The notes beneath the pieces were generated by a model. The model saw only the letters and a list, made by a program, of their open reading frames with translations, was not told the DNA's origin and did not search any database. A DNA stretch of 12,073 nucleotides. Origin: [Eubacterium] saphenum. Lineage in GTDB: Bacteria; Bacillota; Clostridia; Oscillospirales; Ruminococcaceae. Shown one piece after another: positions 5,048-11,942 of the stretch. Location: positions 1 through 12,073 of the forward strand of contig SFJQ01000048.1 in the NCBI GenBank assembly GCA_004555855.1. Direction: 5' to 3'. A program made the translations under genes and the position numbers. Within the stretch, counting starts at the first letter, position 1; every line of letters begins with the position of its first letter.

Positions 5048-5542
5048 ATGGCTTTTAAAAAGAGCGCGGTTCCCTTTTCGGGAACGCCCGAGCAGGAGGA
5101 AAAGCTGAGAAAAATCATCGCCGAGCACAAGAACGACCCCGGCGCACTGATGCCTATTCTCCAGCAGGCTCAGGAAATCTACGGCTACCTTCCTATCGAA
5201 GTGCAGACCATTATTGCAGAGGAGATGGACATCTCGCTGGAAAAGGTTTACGGAGTAGTAACCTTCTACGCGCAGTTCTCCATCAACCCCAAGGGCAAGT
5301 ATAAGATTTCCGTATGTCTGGGAACAGCTTGCTATGTCAAGGGTTCGGGCGACATCTACAACAAGCTTCAGGAAAAGCTCGGAATTGCGGGCGGCGAAAT
5401 CACCCCCGACGGGAAGTTCTCGCTTGACGCGTGCAGATGCATCGGCGCGTGCGGTCTTGCTCCCGTTCTTACGGTAAACGAGGACGTTTACGGCAGACTT
5501 ACCGTGGACGATGTTGACAAAATCCTCGAAAAGTACAACTAA
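5048..5542 (+). CDS. hydC: NAD-linked [FeFe]-hydrogenase, NuoE-like [2Fe-2S] subunit
   Basis: A 164-residue NuoE-like protein with an N-terminal helical part (about 1-75) and a thioredoxin-fold [2Fe-2S] domain. The cluster ligands are visible as C90-x4-C95 and C131-x3-C135, in CLGTAC and CIGAC. C129 is an extra cysteine. ILQQAQEIYGYLP and GVVTFYAQF are typical of the family. In trimeric hydrogenases this subunit (HydC, also named HndA) docks on the NuoF-like subunit and stores or relays one electron near the flavin. The ATG follows a strong AAGGAGG. It is the first gene of hydC-hydB-hydA, the common order, and an 80-nt gap with hairpins separates it from hydB. The alternative identity, NuoE of complex I, is excluded by the hydrogenase gene two frames on. 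Confidence 0.94.
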   Translation: MAFKKSAVPFSGTPEQEEKLRKIIAEHKNDPGALMPILQQAQEIYGYLPIEVQTIIAEEMDISLEKVYGVVTFYAQFSINPKGKYKISVCLGTACYVKGSGDIYNKLQEKLGIAGGEITPDGKFSLDACRCIGACGLAPVLTVNEDVYGRLTVDDVDKILEKYN

Positions 5543-5560
5543 TAAAACACCGAAATCAAG

Positions 5561-5605
5561 GATTTGCCGGAAACGGCGGAAATCTTTGCTTTTGGTTTCC
5601 GGAAA
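5561..5605 (+). repeat. Overlapping alternative hairpins between hydC and hydB
   Basis: Hairpin A is GATTTGCCG (5561-5569), a GAAA tetraloop, then CGGC and AAATC (ending 5584) with a two-base GG bulge. A T-rich but interrupted stretch follows. Hairpin B pairs CCGGAAAC (5567-5574) perfectly with GTTTCCGG (5595-5602), directly before the hydB RBS (5606-5614). A and B share bases and cannot coexist. They could set hydC:hydB stoichiometry through leaky termination, mRNA processing or RBS access. All of these roles are inferred. Confidence 0.45.
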
Positions 5606-5622
5606 GAAAGGAAATTTCATCA

Positions 5623-7503
5623 ATGAACGTAATTAAAACAATTGACGAGCTTAACGCTGTCAAGGCTGCGGCTGCGGAAGTTGTCGCGACACGCGTCGAG
5701 GGCAAGGACAACGGCGTTAAGGACGTTCTGGTGTGCGGCGGTACGGGCTGCACCTCGTCCGGTTCGATGAAAATCATCGAAAAGCTCCAGGAAGAACTCA
5801 AAAAGAACGGTCTTGAGGGCAAGGTTAACATCATCAAGACAGGCTGCTTCGGTCTTTGCGCGCTCGGCCCGATTATGATAGTTTACCCCGAGGGAACGTT
5901 CTACTCCAAGATGGAGCCCGACCATATCCCCGAAATCGTTGAACAGCACCTCAAAAACGGTCAGCCCGTGAAGAAATATCTCTATGCGGAAACCGTTGAC
6001 GGCGATGTTATCAAGTCGCTGAACGATACTGCCTTCTACGCTAAACAGCACCGTGTTGCTCTGAGAAACTGCGGTCTTATCTCCCCCGAGCATATCGAGG
6101 AGTACATAGCTCGCGACGGTTATCAGGCACTCTACAAGGTTCTTACATCGATGTCGCAGGACGACGTTATCAACACCGTTCTCGCTTCCGGACTTCGCGG
6201 ACGCGGCGGCGCAGGCTTCCCGACAGGCAAGAAGTGGCAGCTCGCAAAGGACCTCGTTAAGGACGCTGACCAGAAGTACGTTTGCTGCAACGCCGACGAA
6301 GGCGACCCCGGCGCATTTATGGACCGCTCCGTTCTCGAGGGCGACCCCCACGCTGTTATCGAGGCTATGGCTATCGCAGGCTACGCTATCGGCGCAAATC
6401 AGGGCTACATCTATGTTCGTGCAGAGTACCCGATTGCCGTTGAGCGTCTGAAAATCGCAATCGCGCAGGCTGAAGAAGCAGGACTGCTCGGCGACAACAT
6501 TTTCGGCACAAACTTCAGCTTCCGTCTTGGCTTAAGACTTGGCGCAGGCGCATTCGTCTGCGGCGAAGAAACCGCTCTTATGACCTCTATCGAGGGCAAC
6601 CGCGGCGAGCCTCGTCCGCGTCCTCCGTTCCCCGCTGTAAAGGGACTTTTCGGCAAGCCCACCGTTCTCAACAACGTTGAAACCTACGCAAACATCTGCC
6701 AGATTATCCTCAACGGCGCAGAGTGGTTTGCAGGAATGGGTACCGAGAAATCCAAGGGTACAAAGGTGTTCGCGCTCGGCGGTAAGATTCACAACACCGG
6801 ACTTGTTGAAGTTCCTATGGGAACAACCCTCCGTACCGTTATCGAGGAAATCGGCGGCGGTATCCCGAACGGAAAGAAGTTCAAGGCTGCTCAGACAGGC
6901 GGACCTTCCGGCGGCTGCATTCCTCCCGAGCATCTCGATATCCCGATTGACTACGATAACCTCATCGCAATCGGCTCTATGATGGGCTCCGGCGGACTTA
7001 TCGTAATGGACGAAGACAACTGTATGGTTGATATCGCGAAGTTCTTCCTCGAGTTCACCGTTGACGAGAGCTGCGGTAAATGTACACCCTGCCGTATCGG
7101 TACAAAGAGAATGTACGAAATGCTCGACAAGATTACCAAGGGCAAGGCAACTATGGAAGACCTCGACAAGCTCGAGAAGCTCTGCTACTACATCAAGGAC
7201 AACGCGCTTTGCGGCCTCGGACAGACTGCTCCGAACCCCGTTCTTTCGACAATGCGCTACTTCAGAGATGAGTACATCGCTCACGTTAAGGACAAGAAGT
7301 GCCCTGCGGGCGTCTGCAAGGATTTGCTCCAGATTCAGATTGTTCCCGAGAAGTGCAAGGGCTGCTCGCTCTGCTCGAAGAAGTGCCCTGTCGGCGCAAT
7401 CAGCGGTGAAATCAAGTCGCCGTTCCACATCGACCAGAGCAAGTGCATCAAGTGCGGCGTCTGCATGAGCAACTGTAAGTTCGGCGCTATTGTCAAGGCA
7501 TAA
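5623..7503 (+). CDS. hydB: NAD-linked [FeFe]-hydrogenase, NuoF-like flavin subunit
   Basis: This 626-residue subunit is where NAD(H) meets FMN. An N-terminal thioredoxin-fold [2Fe-2S] domain has C38-x4-C43 and C75-x3-C79. The NuoF core has GRGGAGFPTGKKW (193-205), NADEGDPGAFMDR (223-235), the GAGAFVCGEETA segment (307-318) and EGNRGEPRPRPPFP (324-337). The NuoF [4Fe-4S] ligands are C484, C487, C490 and C530 (SCGKCTPCR and ALCG). A C-terminal two-cluster ferredoxin domain has C578/C581/C584/C588 and C608/C611/C614/C618. This layout matches HydB of trimeric bifurcating hydrogenases, where HndB and HndC of four-subunit complexes are effectively fused. The start has GAAAGGAAA upstream, and hydA follows after 29 nt. 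NADH preference is from family knowledge, not read from residues here. Confidence 0.95.
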   Translation: MNVIKTIDELNAVKAAAAEVVATRVEGKDNGVKDVLVCGGTGCTSSGSMKIIEKLQEELKKNGLEGKVNIIKTGCFGLCALGPIMIVYPEGTFYSKMEPDHIPEIVEQHLKNGQPVKKYLYAETVDGDVIKSLNDTAFYAKQHRVALRNCGLISPEHIEEYIARDGYQALYKVLTSMSQDDVINTVLASGLRGRGGAGFPTGKKWQLAKDLVKDADQKYVCCNADEGDPGAFMDRSVLEGDPHAVIEAMAIAGYAIGANQGYIYVRAEYPIAVERLKIAIAQAEEAGLLGDNIFGTNFSFRLGLRLGAGAFVCGEETALMTSIEGNRGEPRPRPPFPAVKGLFGKPTVLNNVETYANICQIILNGAEWFAGMGTEKSKGTKVFALGGKIHNTGLVEVPMGTTLRTVIEEIGGGIPNGKKFKAAQTGGPSGGCIPPEHLDIPIDYDNLIAIGSMMGSGGLIVMDEDNCMVDIAKFFLEFTVDESCGKCTPCRIGTKRMYEMLDKITKGKATMEDLDKLEKLCYYIKDNALCGLGQTAPNPVLSTMRYFRDEYIAHVKDKKCPAGVCKDLLQIQIVPEKCKGCSLCSKKCPVGAISGEIKSPFHIDQSKCIKCGVCMSNCKFGAIVKA

Positions 7504-7532
7504 CGAAAGTTTGAACGAAAGGACTAAAACCT

Positions 7533-9272
7533 ATGGTTAATATAAAAATCAACGGCGTTGAACACGCTGTTCCCGAGGGTTCGACCATTCTTGAAGCGGC
7601 GAGATATGCGGGAATAAAAATTCCCACGCTTTGCTATCTCAAGGAAATCAACGCAATCGGCGCTTGCCGCATCTGCGTTGTCGAGGTAAAGGGTGCGAGA
7701 AGCCTTGTAGCAGCTTGCGTTTACCCCGTAAACAACGGAATGGAAATCTTCACCAACTCTCCGAAGGTTATCGAGAGCAGAAAGACAACTCTCGAGCTTA
7801 TCCTCTCCAACCACAACAAGTCCTGCTTGTCCTGTACAAGAGGCGGAAACTGCGAGCTGAACGAGCTTTGCGTTGAGTATGATGTTGACATCAACAAGTA
7901 CGAGGGCGAAAACCCCGTTCCCGAGATTGATTACAGCGCGGCTCACATGTATCGCGACAACTCCAAGTGCATTCTCTGCCGTCGCTGCGTGGCAGCCTGC
8001 GGAGTTACACAGGGAATCGGCGTAATCGGCGCAAACGAGCGCGGTTTTGCAACACAGATTGCTTCCGCATTCGATATGGATTTGGCTGATACCGCTTGCG
8101 TATCCTGCGGACAGTGTATCGTTGCTTGTCCTACCGGCGCTCTCTCCGAGAAGGACGACACTCAGAAGGTTATGGACGCTATCGCTGACCCCACAAAGAT
8201 GGTTGTTGTACAGGCGGCTCCCGCAGTTCGTGCGTCTATCGCAGAAGCATTCGGCGCTCCCATTGGAACAAACGGCGAGGGCAAGATGATTGCAGCAATG
8301 CGCAGACTTGGCTTCGACAAGGTGTTCGACACCAACTTCTCCGCTGACCTCACCATTATGGAAGAGGCTCACGAGTTCCTCGACAGAGCGCAGAACGGCG
8401 GCACACTCCCGATGATTACCTCCTGCTCGCCCGGTTGGGTTCGCTACTGCGAGAACTACTTCCCCGAGTTTATCCCGAATCTTTCAACCTGCAAGTCGCC
8501 GCAGCAGATGTTCGGCGCGGTTGTAAAGACCTATTACGCTCAGAAGCTCGGCAAGAACCCCGAGGACATCGTTTCCGTATCGGTTATGCCGTGTACTGCG
8601 AAGAAGTACGAGGTTGCCCGTGACGGACAGGCAGCAGCAGGCGTTCCCGATGTTGATATCACGATTACCACCAGAGAGCTTGCTCACCTCATCAAGAAGG
8701 AAGGCATTATGTTCAACGACCTCCCCGATGAGCAGTGCGATTCTCCTTTGGGCGGCTACACCGGCGCAGGCGTTATCTTCGGCGCAACCGGCGGCGTTAT
8801 GGAAGCAGCTCTGCGTACAGCTGTATGGAAGCTCACCGGCGAGGACGACAACGCTCCCATCGACTTCAAGGAAGTTCGCGGCACCGAGGGCATCAAGGAA
8901 GCAACCTATAATGTTGCAGGCAAGGACGTCAAGATTGCTGTTGCAAGCGGACTTGCAAATGCCAAGAAGCTGCTCAAGAGCGTTAAGTCGGGCGAAGCAA
9001 AGTACGATTTCATCGAGATTATGGCTTGCCCGGGCGGCTGCGTAAACGGCGGCGGACAGATTATCCAGCCCGCTTCTGTACGCAACTTCACCGATATCCG
9101 CGCAAAGAGAGCCGAGGTTCTTTACGGAATTGACGAAAACTGCGCTCAGCGCCGTTCTCACGAAAATCCCGATATCCAGACGCTCTACAAGGAGTTCTTC
9201 GGCGAGCCGAATTCTCACAAGGCACACGAAGTTCTTCACACGAATTACAGCGCGAAGAAGCTCTACAAGTAA
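7533..9272 (+). CDS. hydA: [FeFe]-hydrogenase catalytic subunit
   Basis: The 579-residue catalytic subunit has a plant-type [2Fe-2S] domain (C34, C45, C48, C62) and a His-ligated cluster (H94, C98, C101, C107). Two further [4Fe-4S] clusters use C146/C149/C152/C156 and C189/C192/C195/C199. The H-cluster domain shows L1 TSCSPGW (296-302), L2 MPCTAKKYE (352-360) and L3 MACPGGCVNGGGQ (497-509), with C354, C499 and C503 as ligands. The small-subunit-like tail (about 540-579) contains HENPDIQTLYKEFFGEP. It reduces protons or oxidises H2 in the cytoplasm. No signal peptide or Tat motif is present. With hydC and hydB it forms a soluble NAD-linked complex of the ferredoxin-coupled, bifurcating type by family. 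It lacks the extra C-terminal [2Fe-2S] domain of the Thermotoga enzyme and is close in length to HndD. L1 has serine where single-subunit enzymes have a second cysteine. RBS GAAAGGA has 9-nt spacing. No maturase genes (hydE, hydF, hydG) are in the window. Confidence 0.96.
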   Translation: MVNIKINGVEHAVPEGSTILEAARYAGIKIPTLCYLKEINAIGACRICVVEVKGARSLVAACVYPVNNGMEIFTNSPKVIESRKTTLELILSNHNKSCLSCTRGGNCELNELCVEYDVDINKYEGENPVPEIDYSAAHMYRDNSKCILCRRCVAACGVTQGIGVIGANERGFATQIASAFDMDLADTACVSCGQCIVACPTGALSEKDDTQKVMDAIADPTKMVVVQAAPAVRASIAEAFGAPIGTNGEGKMIAAMRRLGFDKVFDTNFSADLTIMEEAHEFLDRAQNGGTLPMITSCSPGWVRYCENYFPEFIPNLSTCKSPQQMFGAVVKTYYAQKLGKNPEDIVSVSVMPCTAKKYEVARDGQAAAGVPDVDITITTRELAHLIKKEGIMFNDLPDEQCDSPLGGYTGAGVIFGATGGVMEAALRTAVWKLTGEDDNAPIDFKEVRGTEGIKEATYNVAGKDVKIAVASGLANAKKLLKSVKSGEAKYDFIEIMACPGGCVNGGGQIIQPASVRNFTDIRAKRAEVLYGIDENCAQRRSHENPDIQTLYKEFFGEPNSHKAHEVLHTNYSAKKLYK

Positions 9273-9288
9273 TTTAATCTGACAAAAA

Positions 9289-9325
9289 CGGCGCGGTTGG
9301 GAAATCCAGCTGCGCCGATTTTTTT
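9289..9325 (+). terminator. Terminator of the hydCBA operon
   Basis: CGGCGCGGTTGG (9289-9300) pairs with CCAGCTGCGCCG (9306-9317) around the loop GAAAT, with two G-U pairs. A run of seven T (9319-9325) follows. It starts 17 bases after the hydA stop codon. The stretch 9326-9393 between the two terminators is noncoding and holds only a short AATCGCGCGATT palindrome. Confidence 0.9.
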
Positions 9326-9393
9326 GCAAATTGCCGAGAATCGCGCGATTTTCTCCGATGTTTTTCAGCGAAATGCTCCGCGAGTTTTCAAAC

Positions 9394-9433
9394 AAAAAGC
9401 GCAGCCGAGAAATCCGACTGCGCCGATTTTTTT
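9394..9433. terminator. Second, related hairpin, probable terminator of the alcohol dehydrogenase gene
   Basis: GCGCAG (9399-9404) pairs with CTGCGC (9418-9423), and CG with CG inside. On the minus strand the intervening pair is a G-U, and the hairpin is followed by TTTTTGTTT, 18 bp past the convergent stop codon at 9441-9443. On the plus strand it is weaker but followed by seven T, so it may back up the hydrogenase terminator. Bases 9409-9434 repeat 9301-9326 at 24 of 26 positions. Confidence 0.75.
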
Positions 9434-9440
9434 GTTTTTT

Positions 9441-10595
9441 TCAATCCCACAAACTGCGGTAAATTGACTTGACATCCTCAACGGAAACGGGCTTTACGGT
9501 ATTCGCGGGACTGCCGCTCTTGACGGCGTCCTCGGACATCTTGTCGATAACCGCGAAAAACCGCTCTCTGTCGATACCGTAGCCCGCGAGCGTCGGGATT
9601 TCACACACCGCGCAAAGTTCCCTAATCGCTCCGAGGAGCTTTTCGGACGCGGTTTTGTCGTCATCGGAGCTGTCCGCCGCGCCGATTGCCCTGCCAAGCT
9701 CCGCAAAACGCGGGTAATTCCCGTCAAGCGCAAATCCAAGGCACTTTTCGAGCAGCATCGCGTTTGAAATGCCGTGCGGAACGTGAAAATTCGCGCCGAT
9801 AGGTCGGCTCATTCCGTGAACGATGGTAACGGAAGCGTTGTTTATCGCAACTCCCGCCTCAAACGCCGCAACAGACATTTCGCTGCGGGCAGCAAGGTCG
9901 CTTCCGTTTTTATAAGCCGCGGGAAGGTACTTGAAAATGCGCTTTACCGCCGACAAAGCAACTGCGTCGGTGAGCGGCTGCGCCTTTTTCGAAGTGTAGC
10001 TCTCGATTGCGTGAGTGAGCGCGTCAAGACCGGTCGCTGCAGTGATGCTTTTCGGAGCGGAAACCGTGAATTTCGGGTCAATTATCGCAAGGTCGGGTAT
10101 AAGCGAAGCGCCGCCGAGCAGCATTTTCACATCGGTCGCGGTGTCGGTGATGACAGTAAACCGAGTGGCTTCCGAACCCGTACCCGCGGTTGTGGGAATT
10201 GCCGCCATAAACGGAAGCTCGCCCTCGATAGGCTTTCCCATATAGTCCGCGATTTTCCCGCCGTTTACCGCAAGCACAGCAGCCGCTTTCATCGTGTCAA
10301 GCGCGCTTCCGCCGCCGATTGCCGCAAAACAGTCGCATTTATTCTCCTGATAAGCGCAAAGCGCCGCATTTACCGTAACATCGGTCGGTTCGCCGTGGAT
10401 ATCGGAAAACGTTGCATACGCAACTCCCGCCTTATCAAGAGCCGCCGCAAGCGCCGAAAAGCTGTCCGATTTCGCGGTAACGGTACCGGTTATAATCAGC
10501 GCCTTTTTGCCCATTTTCTCAAAATATTTTGTCGCACCATCAAGCGCGTTTTCACCCGTGACAATATATTTCGGCATAAGAAATTCTCTGCTCAT
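9441..10595 (-). CDS. Iron-containing (group III) alcohol dehydrogenase
   Basis: A 384-residue Fe-ADH family enzyme that interconverts an alcohol and an aldehyde or ketone with NAD(P)(H) in the cytoplasm. The nucleotide-binding half has GGGSALDT (94-101) and TTAGTGSE (135-142). The metal site is complete: D191 and H195 in GLDALTHAIE, H260 in VHGMSRP and H274 in HVPHG, with the 14-residue spacing between the two histidines seen in FucO-type enzymes. The frame opens at a TTG (10605-10607), but that codon overlaps the GGAGG (10601-10605). The ATG at 10593-10595 with 5-nt spacing is the better start. Substrate cannot be read from sequence. Butanol, ethanol, 1,3-propanediol and lactaldehyde reductases all share this fold. 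It has its own promoter downstream of the amidohydrolase gene, and an NADH-consuming role in fermentation is inferred. Confidence 0.92.
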   Translation of the reverse strand: MSREFLMPKYIVTGENALDGATKYFEKMGKKALIITGTVTAKSDSFSALAAALDKAGVAYATFSDIHGEPTDVTVNAALCAYQENKCDCFAAIGGGSALDTMKAAAVLAVNGGKIADYMGKPIEGELPFMAAIPTTAGTGSEATRFTVITDTATDVKMLLGGASLIPDLAIIDPKFTVSAPKSITAATGLDALTHAIESYTSKKAQPLTDAVALSAVKRIFKYLPAAYKNGSDLAARSEMSVAAFEAGVAINNASVTIVHGMSRPIGANFHVPHGISNAMLLEKCLGFALDGNYPRFAELGRAIGAADSSDDDKTASEKLLGAIRELCAVCEIPTLAGYGIDRERFFAVIDKMSEDAVKSGSPANTVKPVSVEDVKSIYRSLWD

Positions 10596-10611
10596 ATAAA
10601 CCTCCAAAATA

Positions 10612-10633
10612 AGGGCGAAGTGAACTCCGCCCC
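10612..10633 (-). repeat. GC-rich inverted repeat at the alcohol dehydrogenase transcription start
   Basis: On the minus strand GGGCGGAG and CTTCGCCC pair with one G-U around the loop TTCA, followed by the short tail TTATTTT. It could end amidohydrolase transcripts. However, it straddles the predicted start (near 10628) of the promoter at 10635-10663, so it may instead act as an operator or leader hairpin. The T-run is too weak to call a terminator firmly. Confidence 0.4.
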
Positions 10634-10634
10634 T

Positions 10635-10663
10635 ATGATATCACATTTCGCGAAAAATGTCAA
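10635..10663 (-). promoter_or_regulatory. Promoter of the alcohol dehydrogenase gene
   Basis: On the minus strand this reads TTGACA (10658-10663), a 17-bp spacer and TATCAT (10635-10640), with TGTGA before the -10. It starts 2 bp after the amidohydrolase stop codon. The spacer contains TTCGCGAA flanked by ACATTT and AAATGT, a near-palindrome, so an operator between the -35 and -10 is possible. Confidence 0.75.
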
Positions 10664-10664
10664 G

Positions 10665-11927
10665 TTAGTCCGCGTCCGCTTTCAGAACTGCGTTCAGCAT
10701 AACGCTTGCGCCCTCTGTACAATGCTCAACGCTTGAAAATTCCGGCTCGCAGTGTGAAAGACCGTCCTTGCTCTGAACGAAAATCATCGTTGCGGGAAGC
10801 ATATACGCGGCAAACTGCGCGTCGTGACCGGCTCCCGAGTGAATGTACTGATGCTTAACGCCAAGCTCCTCGCAGGACTGCTTTACGAAACCTACGAGCT
10901 TTTTGTCCCAATAAACGGTATCTCTGTTCCAAGCCTTTTCAACCTCGCAGGTGCAGCCGCTCCACGTTTTTTCCGCGCAGCTCTTGACGATTTTGAGCAC
11001 CTTTTCAAGCACCTCGGGATTTTCGTGACGTGAGTCAAACGAAAAGTCAAAGTAATCGGGAACGCAGGTGTGAACGCAAGGGTGACAAACAACCTCGCCT
11101 GTGGTGTAAACCAAATCCGTGTAGCCGAGCTTGTCGATTTCCTCGTGCAGATAGCAAAGAGCCTGCGAAGCCGCATAGAACGCGTCACGGCGCTTCGGCA
11201 TCGGGAAAGTGCCCGCGTGGGTTGTCTGACCATAGAATTTCAAGCGATAGTTGAACATACCCAAAACGCAGTCCACAACGCCGATATCGTTTCCGTTATC
11301 CTCGAGAATGGGACCTTGCTCGATGTGGGTTTCAAAGTAGTACTGATAGTTATCGGGAGAAAGTCTGAACTTTTTATCCCCCTTGAAGCCCGATTTTTCA
11401 AGCGCCTCGCCGAAGGTTTTTGTGCTGTCGAGAATTGACTTGCTATTCATCATATCCTCGTACTTAAACTTGCTTCTGATATCCTCGGGGAGATAGTCGT
11501 AGCATACAATTCCCGAGCACATCATCGCCGGCGGGTAAAGCGAGCCTTCCTCGTTTGTCCAAATCATCGCGGTGAGCGGGTGCTTGTGGGGGATTTTCTT
11601 CTCGTAAACCGTTTCGAGAACCTCCATCGCCGACATAACGCCGAGAATGCCGTCATAGTTGCCGCCGTTTTTCACGGAGTCGCAGTGCGAAGCCATTACA
11701 ATTCGCTTTGCGTTCGCATCCGAGCCGGGGAGCGTCGCGTACATATTCGCAACGTCGTCGATTTCGATAACCGCGCCGATTGCTTCCATACGCTTTTTAA
11801 ACTCGTTTCTCGCCATAATCGCCTCGGGAGAGAGCGAGTATCTTGTGATACCGCCGTGACCTGCGTCGCCGAATTTTGAAAAAGTCTTGATTTTATCTTC
11901 CATTCTTTCCTTGCTGCAAGTGTACAT
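10665..11927 (-). CDS. M20-family amidohydrolase (carbamoylase / allantoate amidohydrolase type)
   Basis: A 420-residue zinc-dependent amidohydrolase of the hydantoinase/carbamoylase branch of peptidase family M20. Ligands line up with the family: H81 in ASHCDS, D92 in GNYDGILGV, E126-E127 in TNEEGS, H201 in ETHIEQG and H392 in GLSHCEPE. The dimerisation (lid) domain includes GQTTHAGTFPMPKRRDA (233-249), and SGAGHDA (364-370) is the other signature. Members cleave N-carbamoyl-L-amino acids, allantoate, ureidoglycolate or 3-ureidopropionate, releasing ammonia and CO2 from ureido groups. The sequence does not settle which. The ATG at 11925-11927 follows AAAGGAAG at about 6-nt spacing. The ATG of codon 9 is a weaker alternative. 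It sits 15 nt after the stop codon of an upstream partial gene, suggesting an operon. The cytoplasmic location follows from the lack of a signal peptide. Confidence 0.87.
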   Translation of the reverse strand: MYTCSKERMEDKIKTFSKFGDAGHGGITRYSLSPEAIMARNEFKKRMEAIGAVIEIDDVANMYATLPGSDANAKRIVMASHCDSVKNGGNYDGILGVMSAMEVLETVYEKKIPHKHPLTAMIWTNEEGSLYPPAMMCSGIVCYDYLPEDIRSKFKYEDMMNSKSILDSTKTFGEALEKSGFKGDKKFRLSPDNYQYYFETHIEQGPILEDNGNDIGVVDCVLGMFNYRLKFYGQTTHAGTFPMPKRRDAFYAASQALCYLHEEIDKLGYTDLVYTTGEVVCHPCVHTCVPDYFDFSFDSRHENPEVLEKVLKIVKSCAEKTWSGCTCEVEKAWNRDTVYWDKKLVGFVKQSCEELGVKHQYIHSGAGHDAQFAAYMLPATMIFVQSKDGLSHCEPEFSSVEHCTEGASVMLNAVLKADAD

Positions 11928-11942
11928 AGTTATCTTCCTTTC

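Noticed and set aside
8484..9395. 303-codon minus-strand frame opposite hydA
   Set aside because: It is a shadow of hydA that also runs through the operon terminator.
10596..10607. TTG start four codons upstream in the alcohol dehydrogenase gene
   Set aside because: The TTG overlaps the GGAGG ribosome binding site of the ATG at 10593-10595.
9774..10736. 320-codon plus-strand frame opposite the alcohol dehydrogenase gene
   Set aside because: It is an antisense shadow produced by GC-rich third positions. The minus-strand enzyme has all its metal ligands.
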